Below, piece after piece: positions 57,630 through 64,000 of a DNA stretch of 64,000 nt. The stretch comes from Pseudomonas sp. GOM6 (GTDB lineage: Bacteria; Pseudomonadota; Gammaproteobacteria; Pseudomonadales; Pseudomonadaceae), in contig NZ_JARPUS010000006.1 of NCBI RefSeq assembly GCF_029537485.1, positions 124,001 to 188,000 on the forward strand, read 5' to 3'. Numbering within the stretch: position 1 is the stretch's first letter; each line of letters starts with the position of its first letter. The position numbers and the translations under genes were made by a program. The notes under the pieces are model-generated. The model saw only the letters and a list, made by a program, of their open reading frames with translations. It searched no databases and was not told where the DNA came from.

Positions 57630-58970
57630 ATGGACCCTTCCACGAGTCTCCCCGCCCCCAATCTGTTCGCTGACCTCGGTCTCGTACTGTTCGCCCTGTT
57701 CCTCGTCCTTCTCAACGGTTTCTTCGTGGCGGCCGAGTTCGCCATGGTCAAGTTGCGCGCCACCAAGGTCGAAACCATCGCCGAACAACACGGCTGGCGC
57801 GGGGCCATCCTGCGCAAGGTGCACGGCCAGCTGGATGCCTACCTGTCGGCCTGTCAGCTGGGTATCACCCTGGCCTCGCTCGGCCTTGGCTGGGTCGGCG
57901 AGCCGGCCTTCGCCGAACTGTTGACCCCGCTGCTCAGTGCCCTCGGCATCGAGTCGCAGAAGCTGGTGCACGGCATCTCTTTCTTCGTGGCCTTCTTCAT
58001 CATTTCCTACCTGCATATCGTGGTCGGCGAGCTGGCACCCAAGTCCTGGGCGATCCGCAAGCCCGAGCTGCTGTCGCTGTGGACCGCAGCACCGCTGTAC
58101 GCCTTCTACTGGCTGATGTACCCGGCCATCTACCTGCTCAACGCCAGCGCCAACGCCATCCTGCGCTACGCCGGGCAGGGCGAGCCGGGGCCGCACCACG
58201 AGCACCACTACAGCCGCGATGAGCTCAAGCTGATCCTGCATTCCAGCCGCGCCCGCGACCCCAGCGACCAGGACATGCGCGTGCTGGCCTCGGCCGTGGA
58301 GCTGGGTGAGCTGGAAGTGGTGGACTGGGCCAACTCGCGCGAGGATCTGGTCTACGTCGATGTCGGCGCCAAGCTCGACGAGCTGTTCAACCTGTTCCGC
58401 CGCCACAAGTTCAGCCGTTTCCCGGTCTATGACGAGAACGAAGGCAACTTCGTCGGCGTACTGCACATCAAGGACCTGTTGCTGCAGCTGAGCCTGCTGG
58501 AAATGCTGCCGTCGAAATTCAACATCGCCGAGCTGATGCGCCCGATCGAGCGGGTCAGCAAGCACCTGCCGCTGTCCTCGCTGCTGGAGCAGTTCCGCCA
58601 GGGCGGTGCGCACTTCGCCCTGGTCGAGGAGGCCGACGGCAAGGTGGTCGGTTTCCTGACCATGGAAGACGTGCTGGAAGTGCTGGTCGGCGATATCCAG
58701 GACGAGCACCACAAGGCCGAACGCGGCGTGCTGGCCTACCAGCCGGGGCGCCTGCTGGTGAGAGGCGACACCCCGCTGTTCAAGATCGAACGCCTGCTCG
58801 GCATCGACCTCGATCATCTCGAAGCGGAAACCCTCGCCGGACTGATCTACGAAGCCCTGAACCGGGTGCCCGACGAGGACGAGGTGCTGGAGACTGAAGG
58901 CCTGCGCATAATCGTCAAAAAGATGAAAGGCCCGAAGATCGTCCTCGCCAAGGTGCTCAAGCTGGACTGA
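57630..58970 (+). CDS. CNNM/CorC-type (hemolysin family) membrane protein
   Basis: The 446-residue protein has an N-terminal DUF21 transmembrane domain with about four helices (residues 10-150), a CBS pair (about 205-330) and a C-terminal CorC_HlyC domain (ending LRIIVKKMKGPKIV). Relatives take part in magnesium or cobalt efflux and are mis-named hemolysins. It follows phoR and is positioned as in P. aeruginosa. Confidence 0.93.
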   Translation: MDPSTSLPAPNLFADLGLVLFALFLVLLNGFFVAAEFAMVKLRATKVETIAEQHGWRGAILRKVHGQLDAYLSACQLGITLASLGLGWVGEPAFAELLTPLLSALGIESQKLVHGISFFVAFFIISYLHIVVGELAPKSWAIRKPELLSLWTAAPLYAFYWLMYPAIYLLNASANAILRYAGQGEPGPHHEHHYSRDELKLILHSSRARDPSDQDMRVLASAVELGELEVVDWANSREDLVYVDVGAKLDELFNLFRRHKFSRFPVYDENEGNFVGVLHIKDLLLQLSLLEMLPSKFNIAELMRPIERVSKHLPLSSLLEQFRQGGAHFALVEEADGKVVGFLTMEDVLEVLVGDIQDEHHKAERGVLAYQPGRLLVRGDTPLFKIERLLGIDLDHLEAETLAGLIYEALNRVPDEDEVLETEGLRIIVKKMKGPKIVLAKVLKLD

Positions 58971-58989
58971 GCTGGATGCTGCGTAAACG

Positions 58990-59238
58990 TCAGCTCAGTG
59001 CCCGACCGCTATCCAGATGCTGGTCCACCAGCCATTTACCGTGGGCCAGCGCAGCGTGCTGGGCGCTCTCCAGGTCGGCGAGGAAGGCGCTCTTCACAGG
59101 CAGGGGAATACGCCGGGTAGCCTGCCCGTCCGGCAGGGTGATCTGGCAGCCAGCAGCCCAGGGCGTGGGGATGCCGGGGTGCTCGATAATGGATGCGCTG
59201 ATGGCGTGGTCGCGATAGGTGCAGTGCAGGTTGTTCAT
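58990..59238 (-). CDS. Small conserved hypothetical protein
   Basis: The 82-residue product starts MNNLHCTYRDHAISASI and is soluble, mixed charge, with a strand-rich start and a C-terminal helix (LADLESAQHAALAHGKWLVDQHL). No known motif. It lies between the CNNM gene and a sensory cyclase; both flanks are intact genes, and the reading frame uses codons typical of the window. Function unknown. Confidence 0.6.
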   Translation of the reverse strand: MNNLHCTYRDHAISASIIEHPGIPTPWAAGCQITLPDGQATRRIPLPVKSAFLADLESAQHAALAHGKWLVDQHLDSGRALS

Positions 59239-59327
59239 GGTCTTGGCCTCGCTCAAGCGGCGGATGGGCGTTCTTTCACCTTAACGCGCTGACACCACCC
59301 GTCCCCGATTACCGACCAAGGGTCGTA

Positions 59328-61157
59328 CTACTCTGCGCGGCAGACCCTGTTACGCCCGGCGCCCTTGGCCGCGTATAGCGCCTTGTCGGCGGCATCGATC
59401 AACGCCTGCATGTGCAGCTCGCCAGAGGCATCGTGGCAGGCCAGACCAATGCTGATAGTCAGCGGCACAGGGGTGCCTCGATACTGCAGCGCCAGCGCGG
59501 CCACCTCCGCGCGGATCTGCTCGGCGCGGGCCAGGCCCGCCTCGCAGGAGGCGCCGCTGAGCAGCAGGAAAAACTCCTCGCCACCGTAGCGCGCGGCCAG
59601 GTCGCCACTGCGCCGGGCGCTATGGCGCAGCACTTCAGCCACAGCACTGATGCAGCGATCACCAAAGGGGTGGCCATAGGTGTCGTTGATGCGCTTGAAG
59701 TGGTCGATATCAATCACCATCACCGCCAACGGTTCGTTGGCCTGTTGCGCCAGTTGTTGATCGCAGTGGCGGCGGTTGGCCAGCTGGGTCAGGGCATCGG
59801 TATTGCTCAGGCGGGTCAGCTCGGCATTGGCCTGGGCCAGTTCGCGAGTTGATTGCTGCAGCTCGGCGGTACGCGCCAGGACCCGGCGCTCCAATTCCTC
59901 GTTGGCCCGGGCCTGCTCTTCCAGCAGTTGCTGCTGACTGGCCAGGCGCGCCTCACGTTCGCCGATCAACTCACCCTGCGCCTCGATGCGCGCCTTGCGT
60001 TCACTGTTGATGCGCTCGGCCAGCGCCACCGAGAGCAGGACGAATTCGGCGAAGAAGCCCAGGGTCTGGATACGCAGCGTCAGCGGATTGACCGGCAGCG
60101 CCCCCTGCAGCGCCGCTACATGCACCAGGGTGCAGAAAATCAGAAAGCCCCAGGCCACGGCGAATAGAGGTGCGGAGCGATTGCCCCGGCGCCACAGACT
60201 GATCGCGGTGGCCACGGCGACCACACAACTCAGCAGGGCAACCAGGTTTACACCAAAGCCATGCAGCCATTGCGGGCGCAGCACCAGCAACAGCAACGCC
60301 AGCAGCCAGTAGCCCAGCAGCAGGTTGTTGGCCCACAGCACCCAGCCACCGTAGTGCGGGATACGCAGGAAACTGCGCACGAAAATGGTCGCGGCGAGAA
60401 AACTCCAGATTGCCGAAACCCCGTAGATCATCGCGGCTGGCCGCCCCAGTTCGGGCCAAAGATAGAGAATACCGAAGCCGCTCAGGGCCAGTTCGTAGAC
60501 CACAACGGCCAGCAGATAGAAGGTGTACCAGACATAGCTGCGGCTGCCGGTAAACAGAAACAGGCTGGCGTTGTACAGCAGCACCGCGAGCATGGCGCCG
60601 AAGAACAGGCCGAGCAGCATGCGCTGGGTTAGCTCCTGCTGCTCGAAAGCGTCTCTGCTCAGCAGCTGCATGGGCACAACCATATTCTCCTCGCTGTGCA
60701 GACGCAGGTAGATCCAGCGGGTCGCATCGGCGGGCAGCAACAGAGGAAAGGTCGGCTGGCGCGAGGCCTGTGGCCAGGCACTGAGCGGCAGATGGTCACC
60801 TGCCTGCTGCAGCGGGCTCCAGTTACCCGTGGCGGGGTCCAGGGTACGCAGTTCGATCAGGTCGAGGATCGGCCACTCCACCAGCAGGCGCCAATCAGTC
60901 TGCGCAGAACCGTTATGGACCTGCAGACGCACCCACACCGCACCCGACTGGCGGCCCAGACTCAGCGACGACCCCTTTACCGGCTGCCAGCCCTCGGCCT
61001 GGCTGGCGCCAGCGAAGTCCAGTTCCTGCTCGGGCAGCAGGTATTCCAGTTGCGCCGCCAGACGCAGCGCAGTGCTCTGCTCACTCAGCTCCAATGCGGC
61101 GGCACTGCCGAGACTCGGCAATAGGCAGAACAGTAGGAAAAGCAGGCGGATTGGCAA
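59328..61157 (-). CDS. 7TMR-DISM diguanylate cyclase
   Basis: The 609-residue protein has a signal peptide, a periplasmic 7TMR-DISMED2-like domain (about residues 30-165), seven membrane helices (about 180-385), a coiled coil (about 385-440) and an intact GGDEF domain (RYGGEEFFLLLSG). DVIDHFKRINDTYGH supplies the substrate loop. The RxxD site at five residues before GGDEF is RSGD, so product inhibition is likely. It starts at TTG: an in-frame TAG precedes it, a GAGGGAAG lies 5 bases before, and the signal peptide starts there. It probably senses an extracellular carbohydrate or ligand. Confidence 0.9.
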   Translation of the reverse strand: MPIRLLFLLFCLLPSLGSAAALELSEQSTALRLAAQLEYLLPEQELDFAGASQAEGWQPVKGSSLSLGRQSGAVWVRLQVHNGSAQTDWRLLVEWPILDLIELRTLDPATGNWSPLQQAGDHLPLSAWPQASRQPTFPLLLPADATRWIYLRLHSEENMVVPMQLLSRDAFEQQELTQRMLLGLFFGAMLAVLLYNASLFLFTGSRSYVWYTFYLLAVVVYELALSGFGILYLWPELGRPAAMIYGVSAIWSFLAATIFVRSFLRIPHYGGWVLWANNLLLGYWLLALLLLVLRPQWLHGFGVNLVALLSCVVAVATAISLWRRGNRSAPLFAVAWGFLIFCTLVHVAALQGALPVNPLTLRIQTLGFFAEFVLLSVALAERINSERKARIEAQGELIGEREARLASQQQLLEEQARANEELERRVLARTAELQQSTRELAQANAELTRLSNTDALTQLANRRHCDQQLAQQANEPLAVMVIDIDHFKRINDTYGHPFGDRCISAVAEVLRHSARRSGDLAARYGGEEFFLLLSGASCEAGLARAEQIRAEVAALALQYRGTPVPLTISIGLACHDASGELHMQALIDAADKALYAAKGAGRNRVCRAE

Positions 61158-61230
61158 CTACGCTTCCCTCGACTGGGCAGTGCGCTAACCATCGCCGTTA
61201 AAGAGCCCGTGTGCAAGCCGAACGTAATGG

Positions 61231-62127
61231 CTATTCGCCACCCACGGCAAAATTGGGCAGGCTGTCTACCGGCTGGGCAAAGTTGAAGGGAATGGATTCG
61301 AGCGCCAGGCCAACATTGCGCTGCACCACGAAATGCAGGTGCGGCCCGGTACTGTTGCCGGTGTTGCCTGAGCGCGCAATCGGCGTACCGGAAGCGATCC
61401 GCTGCCCCTCGCGGACGCTGACCGAGCCGCGCATCAGGTGCAGATAGACGCCCATGGTGCCATCGTCATGCAGGATGCGCACAAAGTTGCCGGAAGGGTT
61501 ATTGCCCCGACCACTCTGATGATTTTCGGTCTTCACCACCATGCCGCCGCGCGAGGCGAGGATTGGCGTGCCCTCGGGCATGGCAATGTCCATGGCATAG
61601 CGCCCCTTGGGGGTGTAATGGCTGTAGCGGCCATTGGCACCCTGGGTCAGTTTGAACGGGCCGCCGCGCCAGGGCAGCGGGTAGCGATAGACCAGCGGCT
61701 GCAGCCGTGGGTCACCCATGGCGTAGCGCAGGCGCGGCTTGTAGCGCAACGGCTTGCCGGCATCCTGCGGGGCCAGGGTGACCAGGCGAATCTTGGTACG
61801 CGGCGGCAATACCCAACGGATTGGCTCATCCGGGGCCCCGACGGCGTTGCTGACCTTGTCCAGGCGCAGCTCGATCTCCACTGGCGCGTACAGGTCGTTA
61901 CGCACCAGCAGCGTCTCTCCGGCAGAGTGCTTCTTGGTTTCCAGCTTCACCAGGTTGTCGAGTTTCTCCACCATGCGGTCGCGGAACACGAACACCTGGG
62001 CACCGGGCACGGCCTTGTCGCTATAGGTCACCGTGCCGTGCTTGTCGACATACTTGTAAATGGTCAGCGCACTGGCCTGGGCTGCTGCCAACAACAATGC
62101 GCAGAAAAGGAATGAACGCCCTAGCAT
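61231..62127 (-). CDS. Secreted M23 (LytM) peptidase with DUF4124 domain
   Basis: The 298-residue protein has a signal peptide (ends ASA), a DUF4124 domain (LTIYKYVDKHGTVTYSDKAVPG) and a middle domain. The C-terminal M23 metallopeptidase has HYTPKGRYAMDIAMPEG and GPHLHFVVQ. The HxH motif is present (HLHF), and the first zinc site is HYTPKGRYAMD. It is thus a plausible active cell-wall endopeptidase of the periplasm. Confidence 0.9.
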   Translation of the reverse strand: MLGRSFLFCALLLAAAQASALTIYKYVDKHGTVTYSDKAVPGAQVFVFRDRMVEKLDNLVKLETKKHSAGETLLVRNDLYAPVEIELRLDKVSNAVGAPDEPIRWVLPPRTKIRLVTLAPQDAGKPLRYKPRLRYAMGDPRLQPLVYRYPLPWRGGPFKLTQGANGRYSHYTPKGRYAMDIAMPEGTPILASRGGMVVKTENHQSGRGNNPSGNFVRILHDDGTMGVYLHLMRGSVSVREGQRIASGTPIARSGNTGNSTGPHLHFVVQRNVGLALESIPFNFAQPVDSLPNFAVGGE

Positions 62128-62457
62128 AAGCTCTCGGATTTAATGGTTATTGGTATCCGGGACTGGCAAGACTAGCAGCGTCGAAATCGACTCGCGAGCA
62201 TCGCGCCCCCAAGCTGTGCGGCAATCGGCAGGGTAATCCGGCGAAATGTCTCCATATCCGACGAAAGGCTCATCGCAGCGTATTCATTCCAAACTCGCCA
62301 CGGCTGACCTTGGCTGCGTGATTGAACGTCGTGACGCCCCATGGCAGGCGGAATAGTCGGCCTCGCTGGGCTTCGGTGCTGCACGTCCGGCCGCAGAGAT
62401 GCGGCTCTTCCTGGAAGTGGCTTTAGCCACGATGCTTTTCAGGCGACCTCTGCGCAG
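62128..62457. other. 330-base intergenic region without a gene
   Basis: It separates the M23 gene (which reads away) from the stop of the LysR gene. Apart from the REP-like half unit at 62410-62444, no promoter, hairpin or coding frame is convincing. Small ORFs here lack typical codon use. Confidence 0.5.
62410..62444. repeat. REP-like half unit
   Basis: GTGGCTTTAGCCAC followed by GATGCTTTTC matches the core of the REP element at 27853-27880 apart from a few bases. Here the inverted partner is missing, so it is a single decayed or solitary unit. Confidence 0.6.
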
Positions 62458-63375
62458 CTATACCGCACTACCCGCCCGCGCCTCCCGATAGGCCTGCGCC
62501 GCCGCCAGCAGCCAGTCACGAAAAGCCCCCAGCGCGGCCGACTCCAGCTTGCGTTCGGGAATCATCAGCCGATAGGCCTTGTCACTGCTGTGCAGCGCCG
62601 TCGGATGCGCCGCAACCAGCCTCCCCTCGGCCAGTTCGCGCTCGATCAGAAACGGTGGAATCAGCGCCACGCCCATGCCGTGTGCGGCGGCCTGGGCAAG
62701 CATGGAGAACAGCTCGTAGCGCGGCCCGGCCAGGTCGCGCGGCACATTCAGGCCCTGGGCGTTGAACCACTGCCGCCAGGCGTAGGGCCGAGTGCTTTGC
62801 TGCAGCAACGGCAGCATGGCCAACTCGGCCGCGCTGAACGGCTCGCGCCCCGCCAGCAGCGCGGGGCTGCACACCGGCAGCGGCTCCTCGGGCATCAGGT
62901 AATGCGCCTCGGTACCGGACCAGTCGCCGTCACCAAAGTAGATGGCAGCATCGAAGGCGGTGTCGGCGAACAGGAACGGCCGGGTGCGGTTGGTCAGGTG
63001 CACGGTGACTTCCGGATGCAACCGCTGGAAATCCTTCAGCCGCGGCACCAGCCACTGGGTGGCGAACGTCGGCACCACCGCCAGTTCCAGGCTCTGCGCA
63101 CCCTGCTGGCCCATGGCGGCGAGAGTGTCGCGCTCCACGGCGTCAAGTTGCGCGGCCACTTTGCGGCTGTATGTGAGGCCGGCCTCGGTCAGCTTGACCC
63201 CGCGCCGCGAGCGGCGGAACAGCTCGACGCCGAGGAACTCCTCCAGCCCGGCGATCTGCCGGCAGATAGCGCTCTGAGTCAGCGCCAGCTCGTGGGCGGC
63301 CTGGGTAAAGCTCTGGTGGCGAGCGGCCGACTCGAAGGCCACCAGGGCAGCCGTGCTGGGAATCTTGCGACGCAT
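62458..63375 (-). CDS. gcdR: LysR regulator of glutaryl-CoA dehydrogenase (GcdR-like)
   Basis: The 305-residue protein has an N-terminal winged helix (IPSTAALVAFESAARHQSFTQAAHELALTQSAICRQIAGLEEFLGVELF) typical of GcvA-type LysR factors. It is divergent from gcdH, as in P. aeruginosa, with a perfect inverted repeat between them. It probably responds to glutarate or glutaryl-CoA. The symbol is by position and similarity. Confidence 0.88.
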   Translation of the reverse strand: MRRKIPSTAALVAFESAARHQSFTQAAHELALTQSAICRQIAGLEEFLGVELFRRSRRGVKLTEAGLTYSRKVAAQLDAVERDTLAAMGQQGAQSLELAVVPTFATQWLVPRLKDFQRLHPEVTVHLTNRTRPFLFADTAFDAAIYFGDGDWSGTEAHYLMPEEPLPVCSPALLAGREPFSAAELAMLPLLQQSTRPYAWRQWFNAQGLNVPRDLAGPRYELFSMLAQAAAHGMGVALIPPFLIERELAEGRLVAAHPTALHSSDKAYRLMIPERKLESAALGAFRDWLLAAAQAYREARAGSAV

Positions 63376-63432
63376 CTATGCCAAGGCCTCACTCTAAACC
63401 ACTAAAAATGCCTATTAAAGCTATCTCGGAGT

Positions 63433-63464
63433 GAGTTATTCGCACAACAGTATGCGAATAACTC
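63433..63464. promoter_or_regulatory. Perfect inverted repeat between gcdR and gcdH
   Basis: The arms GAGTTATTCGCA (63433-63444) and TGCGAATAACTC (63453-63464) are exact complements with an 8-base spacer. Dyads of this type with a core TTCGCA-N8-TGCGAA fit a LysR binding site. It lies 89 bases before gcdH and 58 bases before the gcdR ATG. Confidence 0.75.
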
Positions 63465-63553
63465 GTTTGCCGCATGCGGCGCACGGGCCTAGTCTTTCCC
63501 CACTGCCCGGCCAGCGCGCCGGCCCTTCACTGCCCTGTTTCGAGGATTCGCCC

Positions 63554-64000
63554 ATGGCCGCCAAGGCAAGCTTCAACTGGATCGACCCACTGCTGCTGGA
63601 CCAACAGCTGACCGAAGAAGAGCGCATGGTGCGCGACAGCGCCCAGCAGTTCGCCGCCGACAAGCTGGCCCCGCGCGTGCTGGAAGCCTTCCGCCACGAG
63701 CAGACCGATCCGAAGATCTTCCGCGAGATGGGCGAGACCGGCCTGCTCGGCGCCACCATCCCGGAAACCTACGGCGGCAGCGGCCTCAACTACGTGTGCT
63801 ACGGCCTGATCGCCCGCGAAGTAGAGCGCATCGACTCCGGCTACCGCTCGATGATGAGCGTGCAGTCCTCCTTGGTGATGGTGCCGATCCACGAGTTCGG
63901 CAATGAAGCCACCAAGCAGAAGTACCTGCCCAAGCTGGCCAGCGGTGAGTACATCGGCTGCTTCGGCCTGACCGAGCCGAACCACGGCTCCGACCCGGGC
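63554..64000 (+). CDS. gcdH: Glutaryl-CoA dehydrogenase GcdH, 5' part
   Basis: The visible 149 residues start [49 protein letters not shown], an acyl-CoA dehydrogenase N-terminal domain. Further on are [47 protein letters not shown] and [15 protein letters not shown], the FAD and substrate region of GcdH. It oxidises and decarboxylates glutaryl-CoA to crotonyl-CoA in lysine degradation. The gene runs off the window. Confidence 0.95.
   Translation, partial: MAAKASFNWIDPLLLDQQLTEEERMVRDSAQQFAADKLAPRVLEAFRHEQTDPKIFREMGETGLLGATIPETYGGSGLNYVCYGLIAREVERIDSGYRSMMSVQSSLVMVPIHEFGNEATKQKYLPKLASGEYIGCFGLTEPNHGSDPG

Overview
This window is chromosomal DNA from a high-GC gammaproteobacterium, almost certainly a Pseudomonas of the P. 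mendocina / P. oleovorans / P. alcaliphila group (Ectopseudomonas). Gene content and order resemble P. aeruginosa blocks as I remember them (mtgA-rpoH-ftsXEY ... coaD ... mutM ... ilvD ... folA ... thyA-lgt, then oxyR-recG ... hupA-rubA-ubiC-ubiA-phoB-phoR, then a LysR gene with gcdH). A secreted hydrolase at 27980-28816 looks like the P. mendocina cutinase. No alignment could be run, so the taxonomy rests on recognition. I saw no rRNA, tRNA, CRISPR array, insertion sequence or prophage.

Layout. 1-9152: cell-envelope and housekeeping genes (mtgA; rpoH with a strong AlgU/sigma-E-type promoter; ftsY-ftsE-ftsX as an overlapping operon; an active/inactive M16 peptidase pair; rsmD). 9310-10293: a YheT-type hydrolase. 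10290-16120: a compact four-gene minus-strand operon that I do not recall from P. aeruginosa at this site. It encodes a multi-zinc-ribbon (TackOD1-like) protein with a degenerate GGDEF domain, a processive family-2 glycosyltransferase, a TolC-type outer-membrane protein fused to a C-terminal barrel-like domain, and an HlyD-type adaptor. This looks like an undescribed synthase-dependent exopolysaccharide system under possible c-di-GMP control, and it is the best candidate for a new system. 16228-21036: a TetR regulator divergent from an aldehyde dehydrogenase, a Tat lipoprotein, a GMC oxidoreductase and a small membrane protein, with a perfect operator dyad over the promoter. 21104-27836: coaD, ferredoxin, ggt, an acyltransferase, mutM, an HDOD protein and an rRNA methyltransferase. 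27980-28816: the cutinase-like enzyme.

29290-42218: ilvD, a phosphoesterase, YitT, folA, a diguanylate cyclase, a DUF2868/DUF3482-GTPase pair, a DMT transporter divergent from a LysR regulator, thyA, lgt, a TauE/SafE permease and an NRDE protein. 42215-47066: a chemoreceptor, a nucleoside-diphosphate-sugar epimerase-like protein and an exbB-exbD-tonB operon. 47164-58970: oxyR-recG, a YbaK/HDOD fusion, small hypotheticals, hupA, a lone rubredoxin, ubiC-ubiA, phoB-phoR behind a Pho box, and a CNNM/CorC protein. 58990-64000: a small hypothetical, a 7TMR-DISM diguanylate cyclase, an M23 peptidase, a gcdR-like LysR regulator and the 5' part of gcdH, with a perfect 12-bp inverted repeat between the last two.

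Three intact or degenerate GGDEF proteins, a chemoreceptor and the polysaccharide operon suggest a motile/sessile switch. The TonB system, OxyR, PhoBR, RpoH and FtsEX/MtgA genes are ordinary core functions.
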